DNA from: Deferribacteres bacterium
Lineage (GTDB): Bacteria; Zhuqueibacterota; Zhuqueibacteria; Zhuqueibacterales; Geothermadaptataceae
Assembly (NCBI GenBank): GCA_020633655.1
Contig: JACKDF010000003.1
Coordinates: forward strand, 1-64,000
Direction of reading: 5' to 3'
DNA: 64,000 nucleotides
The notes under the pieces: generated by a model
Told to the model about the DNA's origin: nothing
Database searches by the model: none
The model's input: the letters and a program-made list of their open reading frames with translations, nothing else
Made by a program: the position numbers and the translations under genes
In this document: positions 55,461-63,810 of the stretch, in pieces
How positions within the stretch are numbered: the stretch's first letter is position 1
Layout: every line of letters begins with the position of its first letter

Positions 55461-57023
55461 TTAGGGACTCTTTGTCTCTTTTCTGGATAGGCCTGCCCGA
55501 TGCAAGTTCTCGGTTTTATAAATCCGAAAATATCGATTCGATAGAACGAGTCTCACTTTTAAATGCGTACTGAACTCCTGATTTTCTGCTAATTTTTCCA
55601 ATTCTTTGTCCAATTTGGATTCACGTCTACTGACAATGTATTCAAAAGTGGAATTTGTAAATAATTTATCAAGCACCACTTTTTCATTATTCGAATTCGT
55701 GGTGTCCTTAAGTATTTCAAATGTGGAAATAATCTCTCGGCCATCTTCATTCGCATAAAGCATAAGTGGTTGAAGTGCAGTGTTTTGATCCACGTCAAGA
55801 AGAATCGATTGTGCATCAGCGGCTTCATGGTTGAAAAAGCTAACCAATTCCTTGAATTCCGTTCGAAGATAGGCAATTGGGGAGACACTGCTCAATTGTT
55901 CTGTTAAAATTGATTGGGGAGCGCGTTCAAGAAAGAGAATAGTTAAAATCCATGCAAAGCTTGTTATTGAAATGAGAATTATTCCCCGAAATGCTTTTTG
56001 GTTAATAAAACGTTGGTAGATCGAGTAAAATCCATAAGCTGCATAGGGCGTCAACAGAACAGAAAACAAAACAGAATTTTCCAGAAGAGTTCCGTTACAA
56101 AACAATGACACGACAATTAAAAATAAAAAATTTACGAGAAAAAGAGCACGATATTTTCCATTTTTAAAGATACGTAAAATACCCCAAAGTGCACCTAAAA
56201 AAACTGGCGGTGTCATTGTGGTAAACAAAATCCCGGGTAGAGTTGAAAGTAAAAACACACTCCAGTTAGTGCTGAAAATTTGATTGTGAAGAAAATTGGA
56301 AGAAAAATGCAGATTAAATCCAGGCCAAAGATGTCCATTTAAAAGATAATTTGTGAGGCTCCATAAAGAGATGGGTAAAAATGCAGTGCCAACTTGTATA
56401 ACAGTAGCCTGAAAAAGGTGAGAACGAAAGTCTAGGAAATCTTTTGTGTCACCCGGTTCATCCAGCCATAAAAATGGCAAAAGCGGAATGAGAAATATTC
56501 CTTCATATCGCACCAATGCCGCAAACCCGATTGAGATACCACTGTATACAAGATATTTAATCTGAGTATCATTGGCATATTTAATTAGAAAGGCAATTGC
56601 AGTAACGACCAAGAGGATAAAGGTTGATTGATTTGCTGTAACTACTGACATCTTTACATGCAGTGTGTAAAAGGAAAGCAGGAAGGCTGATAAGTAAGCT
56701 ACACGGCGTGAAAAATATTCTTTGCTCAATATTAAAAAAGGGAAGAATGTAAGCAACCCCATAATTAAGCTAATGAGTCGTGGAGTGAGTAGGGGATTGT
56801 TCCAAATCCAGAGCCCAAATCCACCAAAAAAAATATGGGCGATTCCATACTGCCCGATAGGTACATTTTTCAATAACGCAACGGGCATTTCAAGTATTGA
56901 CTGCATCAATTGTATTCGCTGAAAAGCATCACTAAACACGTCATAGCTCACACTAAATGCTAACAGTCGCAACACAAAAAAGAAAAAAAGAGTAATGAAG
57001 AAATACCGAGTTGTAATACGCAT
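55461..57023 (-). CDS. GT39/ArnT-like membrane glycosyltransferase
   Basis: About 520 residues from the ATG at 57023, chosen because AGGA precedes it by eight bases. Longer starts at up to 57140 lack a ribosome-binding site. A basic start leads into about ten or eleven membrane helices (first YFFITLFFFFVLRLLAF). An early acidic loop (SYDVFSDAFQR) sits where GT39-type enzymes have the catalytic Asp, and YEGIFLIPLLPFLW lies further on. The last 130 residues are soluble. Such enzymes transfer sugars from polyprenyl phosphate carriers on the periplasmic side. The acceptor is unknown. Confidence 0.7.
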   Translation of the reverse strand: MRITTRYFFITLFFFFVLRLLAFSVSYDVFSDAFQRIQLMQSILEMPVALLKNVPIGQYGIAHIFFGGFGLWIWNNPLLTPRLISLIMGLLTFFPFLILSKEYFSRRVAYLSAFLLSFYTLHVKMSVVTANQSTFILLVVTAIAFLIKYANDTQIKYLVYSGISIGFAALVRYEGIFLIPLLPFLWLDEPGDTKDFLDFRSHLFQATVIQVGTAFLPISLWSLTNYLLNGHLWPGFNLHFSSNFLHNQIFSTNWSVFLLSTLPGILFTTMTPPVFLGALWGILRIFKNGKYRALFLVNFLFLIVVSLFCNGTLLENSVLFSVLLTPYAAYGFYSIYQRFINQKAFRGIILISITSFAWILTILFLERAPQSILTEQLSSVSPIAYLRTEFKELVSFFNHEAADAQSILLDVDQNTALQPLMLYANEDGREIISTFEILKDTTNSNNEKVVLDKLFTNSTFEYIVSRRESKLDKELEKLAENQEFSTHLKVRLVLSNRYFRIYKTENLHRAGLSRKETKSP

Positions 57024-57373
57024 GCATTTTTCCTGAATTATTGGGCAAAACGTGCCTGAATATGCAAATGTTAATGTTAATTCATCAATTTTCAAAAATT
57101 GGTTATAAACTTTGTATTGATGAAAATTACCTAACATCACAAAAAAACGCAGAGGGAATAGGGGATAAGTGAAATTATTAAAAATTCGCTATTGAATTCT
57201 CAATAGCCATCATATAAGTTGAATTATAGTATGAATTAAGAAATTATAATTGACACAATGGGAAAAACGCCGTACTTTTAGGCGCAGGACGCCTTAATCA
57301 CAACATGGATAGCTCTTTTCATCATGCTTTATCTCTTGCTGATGAGTCACACACAACATTGTGAGGTGGTCAT
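57024..57373 (+). promoter_or_regulatory. Intergenic region with predicted promoter and short leader hairpin
   Basis: TTGACA (57250-57255) and TACTTT (57273-57278) are 17 nt apart and directed towards the small gene at 57374. At the expected transcript start there is a short hairpin (AGGCG-5 nt-CGCCT, 57280-57294). The 5' leader would be about 90 nt. Confidence 0.45.
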
Positions 57374-57571
57374 ATGTCAATTGGTAAATCTCTGGTGAAC
57401 CTTTCTCACCGCGATCGAAGGCTATTGTTTTCGAGCATCGTCAATCAAGACAAAAATTATTGTCCGGATCCATCCAGTCAATTAAATCCGTATATCGATC
57501 AGGATCAGTCTTTTAACAACTCATTCTTTAAAAAAGCAGAACGGCTCTCAAAAAAGAAAAATATTGTTTAA
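57374..57571 (+). CDS. Small basic protein, 65 residues, unknown
   Basis: ATG behind GAGGTGG at good spacing, and a promoter-like sequence about 100 bases upstream. The product is polar, starts MSIGKSLVNLSHRDRRLLF and ends in a lysine-rich tail. No family is recognised and no membrane segment is present. It stands alone in a 660-base region between larger genes. Confidence 0.4.
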   Translation: MSIGKSLVNLSHRDRRLLFSSIVNQDKNYCPDPSSQLNPYIDQDQSFNNSFFKKAERLSKKKNIV

Positions 57572-57683
57572 TCGATTCTGGTTTTCTGCTGCTCAATGGC
57601 ATTTAAAATTAGTAATTAAATCGACATACGATAGAAATGCCACGCAAGACAGGCTTTTTTGTCTATTAAGATAGGAAAATTTC

Positions 57684-57857
57684 ATGTTATATAAATTGAT
57701 CCCAACCTTGATTCTTACCCTTGGTTTTTACTTCGCGCTCAATACGACGTATCAGATTTACAGTTCCGGAATAACCAGCATCCGCTTGATGATGATTCTG
57801 CTGAGCATTGTTTTGATCGTACGGGGAATTTGGCTCCTACGTTCTCCTGTACGATAA
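57684..57857 (+). CDS. Small membrane protein, 57 residues
   Basis: ATG at 57684 behind AGGAAAATTTC. Two hydrophobic helices (LIPTLILTLGFYFALN and LMMILLSIVLIVRGIWLL) are joined by a short polar turn, and the protein ends RSPVR. This is the pattern of a small two-pass inner-membrane protein. It is below common gene-finder cut-offs. I do not recognise a family. Confidence 0.5.
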   Translation: MLYKLIPTLILTLGFYFALNTTYQIYSSGITSIRLMMILLSIVLIVRGIWLLRSPVR

Positions 57858-58031
57858 ATATTCCCCGTTCTCCTTTATATCTTCTTTTTAGTTGATTTTA
57901 GAATTTGTTGGTAGTATTTTGATGCATGTTCTTTTAATTGAACAACTTACAAAGCATCATCATGCATAGTCTTGTTCAAATTTAATACACGAACAAATTT
58001 TCCCCACTCAATAAATCAATAGGTTTCCTGG

Positions 58032-58613
58032 ATGGTCTCACATATGGATCAGATTTTCGCTTTTCTAGTTATACTCATTATCGTTACAGCTCTGGGTTTA
58101 ATGTATAAAAGCTGGCTTGAGAAAAGACAAGGCGGCAAAGTCATTGTCAAGAAAAAGGATGAAATTATTTCCAATATGCTTAAGAAAAGAGTTGGAGATT
58201 ATATTTCTGATTTTGCAGGAAAGAATCTAGAGGATATTGGCGCTGTTCTCGCAAAGGATTTTACGATGCTCACAAGAAACAGCCCTTACAGAATTGATGG
58301 TAATAAGGATGGTTTGAATTTTATTCAAAAGGCAATGGAAGAAGCTGCCGGGCAAACTATCTTCGATCAAAAAATGACAATGATAAACAGTGATGCGGCT
58401 GTTTACACTTTTAACTGGCAGCGTGGCAGTAATTCTGGAAAAACCTCGCATGTATGGCGTTATATTGATGGACATGGCTGGCAGCTCGTGCATGAACATA
58501 CAAGCTACAACATGCCGGCACAAATTGATGTGAATCAGCTTATTGGAAACACTGTAAAACAATCGATTGAAAATGTGGTGGATAAATTAAAAGAGATTTC
58601 GGATAAGAAATAA
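58032..58613 (+). CDS. Membrane-anchored NTF2-like (SnoaL/Tim44-type) domain protein
   Basis: 193 residues. One N-terminal membrane helix (IFAFLVILIIVTALGLMY) precedes a domain of about 130 residues. That domain has strand patterns and a late WRYIDGHGWQLVHEHTSY resembling NTF2-like proteins of the SnoaL/DUF4440 group. A start at 58044 (MDQIF) is possible. Function is unknown; NTF2-like folds bind small ligands or partner proteins. Confidence 0.55.
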   Translation: MVSHMDQIFAFLVILIIVTALGLMYKSWLEKRQGGKVIVKKKDEIISNMLKKRVGDYISDFAGKNLEDIGAVLAKDFTMLTRNSPYRIDGNKDGLNFIQKAMEEAAGQTIFDQKMTMINSDAAVYTFNWQRGSNSGKTSHVWRYIDGHGWQLVHEHTSYNMPAQIDVNQLIGNTVKQSIENVVDKLKEISDKK

Positions 58614-58669
58614 AACAATAACTTTTTGCAGTATCATAATTTACCATTAGGATTTTTTTAGGAGGAGTA

Positions 58670-59002
58670 ATGAAAGCTATATATTGGCTTTTGGTGATTT
58701 TTTCACTCATTTTTATGAATTGCGCTGGAGGTATAAAAATAGCAGACCTTGAGGCGCAGCCGGGAAAATATAATGAGAAGGAAGTGAAAGTTAAAGGTGA
58801 AGTTGTACAAACTTTTGCAGTTCCTATCCTTTCACAAAGTCTTGTAAAAATAGATGATGGCACTGGTCAAATTTGGGTAAAGCCGGACAACAAGGTTCCC
58901 TTTAAAGGCGATAAAATTACCGTCAATGGCACATTGAAAGTCGGCTTAACAATCGCAAACCAAAATTTGGGATTAATTATCGTCGAAAAAGAAAAGAAGT
59001 AG
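58670..59002 (+). CDS. OB-fold lipoprotein
   Basis: 110 residues behind TAGGAGGAG. A lipoprotein signal (SLIFMNC, Cys18) leads to an OB-fold of the tRNA-anti-codon-like or BOF type. Its features are QPGKYNEKEVKVKGEVVQTF, VKIDDGTGQIWVKPDNK and ITVNGTLKVG. Proteins of this kind are exported binding modules of unknown ligand. It is probably attached to the periplasmic face of the outer membrane. Confidence 0.7.
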   Translation: MKAIYWLLVIFSLIFMNCAGGIKIADLEAQPGKYNEKEVKVKGEVVQTFAVPILSQSLVKIDDGTGQIWVKPDNKVPFKGDKITVNGTLKVGLTIANQNLGLIIVEKEKK

Positions 59003-59021
59003 CATTTCTTTTGTTCCTCAA

Positions 59022-59303
59022 CTACTTTTTCTTAAATAATTCTTCCAGTTTTTTCCTTGCTTCATCAGCCGCTTTATCTTGCCTGGATTTGCCATCAGCG
59101 GGTTTAAAATAATTACAAAAATTGCCGGATTCTTTGTTTTGCACGAGTTCGGCAATCGGTTCTCTGCATTGTTGGGGAGAAGAAATATCATAGAGATCGC
59201 AATTTTTGCAACAATGCAGATAACTTGAACACTTGGGACATGTATCTTCTCGTCGCACCTTGAACTCTACTATAATTTCTGTCTGGCAATGATAACAAAA
59301 CAT
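59022..59303 (-). CDS. Zinc-ribbon protein of unknown function
   Basis: 93 residues. Cys pairs CYHC and CPKC (residues 3-6 and 22-25) would bind one zinc ion. A second cluster CCKNC, later QCREP and NFCNYFKP, could bind another. This layout with LHCCKNCDLYD and FCNYFKP recurs in a conserved family of short bacterial proteins without assigned function. A lysine-rich helix ends the protein. Confidence 0.65.
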   Translation of the reverse strand: MFCYHCQTEIIVEFKVRREDTCPKCSSYLHCCKNCDLYDISSPQQCREPIAELVQNKESGNFCNYFKPADGKSRQDKAADEARKKLEELFKKK

Positions 59304-59369
59304 GTTTTCACTCCACTTTTACCAAGTTTGCATAAATCATTTTTCCATGAAACAAGAAAATCTGAATAA

Positions 59370-60245
59370 ATGCAATTGAATTCGATGAGAACTGCAAACA
59401 ATCTAACAATTTCTGTAATAATTCCGACATACAATCGATCATCCTGGCTCATAGACTGTATCGAGTCTGTTGTGCAACAAACGTCTTTAGCAGATGAAAT
59501 AATACTCATTGACGATGGGTCGACAGATAACACTGCTGAGATTGTAAAAAAATATCCTTCAGTCTATTATCATTTCCAGAAAAATAAAGGCCCAAGTGCA
59601 GCACGAAATGCCGGTGCAAAAATAGCAAAAGGGGAGTGGCTGGCATTTCTCGATTCCGATGACAAATGGACTCCACAAAAATTACAATGGCAACGTGCAT
59701 TTCTCATGGAATATCCTTTATGCAACGCCGTTTATACGAATGAAATCTGGATACGGAATGGTTTGCGGGTAAATCAGAAAAAAAAGCATCAAAAATATGG
59801 TGGACAAATTTACAAAAGATGCCTGCCGCTATGCATCATCAGTCCTTCTTCAATTTTAATTAAAAAGAATCTCTTCTTTAAATTAGGAGGATTTGACGAA
59901 GAATTTCCCGCATGTGAGGATTACGATCTTTGGTTGCGCCTTGCTTTGCACGAAGATGTTGGATATATCGATGAACCTTTGATTGTTAAGAGTGGTGGGC
60001 ATTCCGATCAATTGTCACGGCAGTGGGGACTGGATATTTACCGTTTAAAGGCGCTTACAAAAATGATCGATTCTGGCGAGCTATCCAACGCGTATACTAT
60101 TTTAACACTTAAAGAAATTATAAATCGATGCAAAATATTAATCATTGGTTACCGCAACCGAGGGAAAAGTGCAGAAGCAGATTTTTTTAAGCAGGAAATG
60201 CAGAAATGGGAATACCAACTTTGTCGCGCTCTTGAATCAAAATGA
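59370..60245 (+). CDS. Family 2 glycosyltransferase
   Basis: 291 residues. A second ATG at 59385 (MRTANNL) is an alternative start. The GT-A fold is clear: SVIIPTYNRSSWLIDCIESV, EIILIDDGSTDNT, GPSAARNAGAKIAKGEWLAFLDSDD-type sequence with the metal DxD, and later GGFDEEFPACEDYDLWLRLA with the catalytic-base ED motif. It transfers a sugar from a nucleotide donor, probably at the inner membrane surface. The acceptor is unknown. Confidence 0.9.
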   Translation: MQLNSMRTANNLTISVIIPTYNRSSWLIDCIESVVQQTSLADEIILIDDGSTDNTAEIVKKYPSVYYHFQKNKGPSAARNAGAKIAKGEWLAFLDSDDKWTPQKLQWQRAFLMEYPLCNAVYTNEIWIRNGLRVNQKKKHQKYGGQIYKRCLPLCIISPSSILIKKNLFFKLGGFDEEFPACEDYDLWLRLALHEDVGYIDEPLIVKSGGHSDQLSRQWGLDIYRLKALTKMIDSGELSNAYTILTLKEIINRCKILIIGYRNRGKSAEADFFKQEMQKWEYQLCRALESK

Positions 60246-60260
60246 AATTTTAACATATTT

Positions 60261-60956
60261 TCAGATGGGACTTAACCAAAACAATAAAATTGTTGGGATA
60301 ACAATCATGCCTGTTTCGATGAAAAAATCAAAAGATTTTTCTTTTTCTGCACTTATATATTGAATGTGGTTTATTTTCTCCACCCCGATTTGCGTGGACA
60401 TTGATGCATTTTTTTCGCGAAAAATCATGACTGAACGATAGGGTAAATCTCCGGTTCGTGACAATACATCCAATACGTTATGCTCAATAGTATAACCATT
60501 TTGGTTAATCATGGTAATTAAGGATCCCATTGGTAAAGTATTCGTTTCAGGTTCGTCAAGAAAACGTACATCAATAGTCCTAAAGTCAAAGCCTAAAAAT
60601 TCGGCGAATTGCTCGGAGTTGTTTGCCAACTTTAAATTGACAGTTTCTCGAATTGCTGGTAACACGACCTTTAATTTTAAATCTTTCTTAAATCCATCAT
60701 ACTTTTCCTGGTAATTATCAAACGGTAACTTCTTTATTCCCATGTATTCACCATATTTAACATCATTGGATTTTAATCGAAGTCGGATATACGAACCTTG
60801 AGGTAGATCAGAAGTTTTGTCTATGGGAAGGATTTCTCCCGACTTAAAAAACGAGAATGAAGATTGTTTAGGTGCTGCACAATTTGTTAGGGTAATTGCA
60901 ACAATGAACACTGACAAAGACTTAAAGGATGATTTTTTAGGAAAAGAGCTTTTCAT
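60261..60956 (-). CDS. Lipoprotein with C-terminal hydrophobic segment, unknown
   Basis: 231 residues. The signal IVAITLTNC gives a lipobox with Cys at about residue 26. The mature region is mixed alpha/beta with no known motif. The last 20 residues (ETGMIVIPTILLFWLSPI) are hydrophobic. It converges on the GT2 gene with a 15-base gap. I do not recognise a family. Confidence 0.6.
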   Translation of the reverse strand: MKSSFPKKSSFKSLSVFIVAITLTNCAAPKQSSFSFFKSGEILPIDKTSDLPQGSYIRLRLKSNDVKYGEYMGIKKLPFDNYQEKYDGFKKDLKLKVVLPAIRETVNLKLANNSEQFAEFLGFDFRTIDVRFLDEPETNTLPMGSLITMINQNGYTIEHNVLDVLSRTGDLPYRSVMIFREKNASMSTQIGVEKINHIQYISAEKEKSFDFFIETGMIVIPTILLFWLSPI

Positions 60957-61130
60957 TATTCATGTAGGAAGTAGATAAAATTGCTTTGTTTTCAGTTGGG
61001 TGAAAAGAATCAATTAAAGACAAGGTGAGTTTTTGGTGAATTGAATTCGCATTGAATACAATTTCAATATTTTATGGATAAGTAAAAGCAAGAAAAAGAA
61101 ATGCGTAATATCGTATGTAGGTTGGGACAA

Positions 61131-61493
61131 TTATAGCCAAAAGGCATTCGATATATGGGTGATTTCCGGATCGTTTTTTAAGAAAACACCGATAACATCA
61201 AAACGACAGTCGAAGGATTCATCATTAAAATCAATTAGAAATTTTTGGGCAACTTTCCCAATCTGCTGTTGTTTTGCTGGAGTCACCCATGTTTCTGGTT
61301 CTCCCATGTTTTTTGATTGCGCTGTCTTTACTTCTACAAAGACAAGAATCTTGTTTTTCGTTGCAATTATATCAATTTCACCTCGCTCAAAGCGAAAATT
61401 GCGTTGAAGAATGTGATACCCATTTTCCTTTAGAAAGTTTGCAGCGAGTTCTTCGCCTTTCATTCCAACAGAATAAGAATTGGTCCTTTTCAT
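61131..61493 (-). CDS. yraN: YraN/UPF0102 nuclease-fold protein
   Basis: 120 residues. The restriction-endonuclease-like motif is intact: RGEIDIIAT (Asp) and LVFVEVKTAQ (Glu-x-Lys), with the N-terminal GMKGEELAANFLKENGYHIL typical of the family. It is presumed to be a Holliday-junction or DNA-processing protein. Its start overlaps the rnhB stop by four bases. This pairing is a common bacterial arrangement. Confidence 0.94.
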   Translation of the reverse strand: MKRTNSYSVGMKGEELAANFLKENGYHILQRNFRFERGEIDIIATKNKILVFVEVKTAQSKNMGEPETWVTPAKQQQIGKVAQKFLIDFNDESFDCRFDVIGVFLKNDPEITHISNAFWL

Positions 61494-62140
61494 AAGAACA
61501 AATCCCTTTGCTTTTCATCTTTAAGCTTAAAACTACGACGATGAATTGCACAACGTCCATGCTCTCGTATCGCTTCGATATGTGTCTTGGTCGCATAACC
61601 TTTGTGAGCAGCAAAATTGTAATCTGGAAACTTTTGATTATAATAAGTTGCCATGATTTCATCGCGAACAATTTTTGCAATAATGGATGCAGCAGCAATA
61701 GATATTGATAGACTATCGCCTTTAATGATTGCCGTTTGGTTATAAGGCGGATCATCCATCGGAAGTCCGTCCACCAAGATGTGTTGTGGTGCAACAGGCA
61801 TATTTTCAATTGCCCGTTGCATAGCGAGGAAAGATGCTGTTCGAATATTTAATTTATCGATATCAGAAACACTAACAATTCCTATACCCCAGGAGATCGC
61901 ACTCTCGGTAATCCACTCATATGCAGCGAGTCGCTGGTTCGCAGACAACTTTTTTGAGTCATTGATTACAACGGGAAGCTCGACAGGCACCTCATTTGCG
62001 AGTATGACTGCCCCTGCTACAACCGGGCCGGCAAGCGGTCCACGTCCAACTTCATCAACGCCCGCAACTCTTTCAAGCCCCTTATCCCATAAATTGCTTT
62101 CATATTCGAATTTTTTGAACAATACCCCTTTTGCCGCCAT
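61490..62140 (-). CDS. rnhB: Ribonuclease HII
   Basis: 216 residues. The catalytic acids are present: Asp and Glu in AGVDEVGRGPLAGPVVAGAV, Asp in ILVDGLPMDD and Asp in IIAKIVRDEIM. It removes ribonucleotides from RNA/DNA hybrids during replication and repair. It overlaps yraN by four bases on the same strand. Confidence 0.97.
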   Translation of the reverse strand: MAAKGVLFKKFEYESNLWDKGLERVAGVDEVGRGPLAGPVVAGAVILANEVPVELPVVINDSKKLSANQRLAAYEWITESAISWGIGIVSVSDIDKLNIRTASFLAMQRAIENMPVAPQHILVDGLPMDDPPYNQTAIIKGDSLSISIAAASIIAKIVRDEIMATYYNQKFPDYNFAAHKGYATKTHIEAIREHGRCAIHRRSFKLKDEKQRDLFL

Positions 62141-62178
62141 TACAAACCTTTATCGTTTATGGATGAAAATTTACTTTA

Positions 62179-62207
62179 TTTTAAGGTAAAAAAATACGAC
62201 CTTAAAA
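62179..62207. repeat. Inverted repeat between rnhB and a small divergent gene
   Basis: TTTTAAGGT (62179-62187) and ACCTTAAAA (62199-62207) form a perfect nine-bp inverted repeat with an eleven-base loop. It lies between the divergent starts at 62140 and 62241. It may be an operator or a bidirectional hairpin. Confidence 0.4.
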
Positions 62208-62240
62208 AGGTCTGAACATATCCAAAGAAAAGAGGACAAA

Positions 62241-62501
62241 ATGCGATTTGCCAATTCTCATTTGATGATTTTTTCAGAAGAAATCGATGAAGCAATTCAC
62301 CAATTTTCTCTCAATGCTGATGGTATCCTGGTAGAATCCTTTAATCCGGGAGAAACAGCTATTATGGTTGAAGAAAGTGGTGGTAAAAAATTCCGTTTAC
62401 ATCTTGATCTGCAAGACAGTCGTATTATTGCAGCCAAGCAGCTCGGCGTTAACAAATCAGAATTGCACGACTTCGATAGATACCTTGTATACATGAAATA
62501 A
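62241..62501 (+). CDS. Small conserved-looking protein, 86 residues, unknown
   Basis: ATG behind AGAGGA. The product is acidic, without membrane segment or signal (EEIDEAIHQFSLNADGILVE near residues 13-32, later KKFRLHLDLQD). It stops seven bases before the convergent glcF-like gene. No family is recognised. The ribosome-binding site and the snug fit between neighbours support it. Confidence 0.5.
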   Translation: MRFANSHLMIFSEEIDEAIHQFSLNADGILVESFNPGETAIMVEESGGKKFRLHLDLQDSRIIAAKQLGVNKSELHDFDRYLVYMK

Positions 62502-62508
62502 ACCGTTT

Positions 62509-63810
62509 TCACTCATTTCTTTCTTCTGCCTGATATGCCCGCCACAGCAGGTCGATCGGGTGCATAATCTTTAATTGACTTCCACTTGTACGAATTCCGT
62601 AAGCCAATTGAATTGAGCATCCTGTATTGGCGCTGATAATTATTTCTGCATTCGTGGATTGAATGTTTCGAATTTTACGATCCAATAGTTTGTTTGCTGT
62701 TTCCGTATGAGTTATGTTATACACACCCGCACTTCCACAACACCAATCAGATTCTCGCATCTCCTTCAATATCACACCATTAATGGATGTAATAATTTCT
62801 CTTGGCGCTGAACGAATTTTTTGCCCATGCGCCAGGTGACAAGCGTCATGGTAAGTTACAATTAAATCGAGATGAGCTTCAGGCTTTCGAAAATTGATCT
62901 CACAAAGAAATTCTGAAATATCCCGTGTTTTGGAAGCTAATTTTTTTATTGCAACTGCATCTTCGGCAAGGGAGAAGATTTCGCCACTTTCTTTCAAAAA
63001 GGAACCACATCCTGCGGCATTAATTATTAATGCATCTATTGTATCGATATAAAAAGCAGCACAGTTGTGCAATAAATTTTTCTTTGCTAATTCTACTGCA
63101 CCAGTGTGTGCATGCACTGAACCGCAACAGGCCTGATTCTGTGGAATGTAAACGTCACAATTATTGCGCACAAGTACCTCTGCTGTTGCTAAATTTGTCT
63201 CTGCAAAAGCAATATCTTGCACGCAACCAGTAAGCAGTGCAACCTTATATTTTGTCTCACCATGTGCTGGAAGAAATTCAGGGAGTAATTGTTTTGTAAA
63301 TTTAGCACTGATTTTAGGCGACAATGGTGCGATTTGTTTTAATTTTTTTGAAAACAAGCCTGTTAAATTAAATTTTAAAACAAACCATTCCATGCCTGTT
63401 TTCTGATAAAAACGAACTACACGTGCCAGGAGCTGCAAACGTTTCTGTTTTGCGAACAAACCTGTTAAAAACAGCCGCCGGAGTATACGAGTTTTATATG
63501 ATATTTTTGTTGTTTCTGCAATAACCCTGCGAGTTTCTTCGATTATTCGTCCATAATGAACTCCAGCAGGACAAGCTGTTTCACAGGCACGGCAATCAAG
63601 ACAAAAATTCATCTCGGTAATGAATTCATGCGTAAAATTAAGCTTGCCCTCTGCCATCGATTTTATTAAACGAATACGTCCTCGCGGAGAGGAGCGTTCC
63701 CGCTTTGTCAGGACATAGGTCGGACAGGTGGGCAAGCACATGCCACAATGCATGCATTGAAGCAGTAAATCATCGGAGATTGTCGGAAGTGTGTTTTCTG
63801 AAGGATTCAT
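62509..63810 (-). CDS. GlcF-like Fe-S/CCG-domain oxidoreductase subunit
   Basis: 433 residues. Two [4Fe-4S] motifs (CMHCGMCLPTCPTYVLT near 19-35 and CLDCRACETACPAGVHYG near 72-90) precede two CCG domains. The first has LTGCVQDIAF and CCGSVHAHTG. The second has TYHDACHLAHGQ and WCCGSAGVYNIT. This is the architecture of the glycolate or lactate oxidase iron-sulfur subunit, which passes electrons from a flavoprotein to quinone. The usual GlcD-type partner is not adjacent in this window. Its ATG overlaps the upstream gene's stop by four bases. Confidence 0.88.
   Translation of the reverse strand: MNPSENTLPTISDDLLLQCMHCGMCLPTCPTYVLTKRERSSPRGRIRLIKSMAEGKLNFTHEFITEMNFCLDCRACETACPAGVHYGRIIEETRRVIAETTKISYKTRILRRLFLTGLFAKQKRLQLLARVVRFYQKTGMEWFVLKFNLTGLFSKKLKQIAPLSPKISAKFTKQLLPEFLPAHGETKYKVALLTGCVQDIAFAETNLATAEVLVRNNCDVYIPQNQACCGSVHAHTGAVELAKKNLLHNCAAFYIDTIDALIINAAGCGSFLKESGEIFSLAEDAVAIKKLASKTRDISEFLCEINFRKPEAHLDLIVTYHDACHLAHGQKIRSAPREIITSINGVILKEMRESDWCCGSAGVYNITHTETANKLLDRKIRNIQSTNAEIIISANTGCSIQLAYGIRTSGSQLKIMHPIDLLWRAYQAEERNE

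Noticed and set aside
57340..57375. CTGATGAGTC followed by a stem, resembling a hammerhead ribozyme core
   Set aside because: The conserved GAAA segment after stem II is missing and the third stem cannot be formed. Likely chance.
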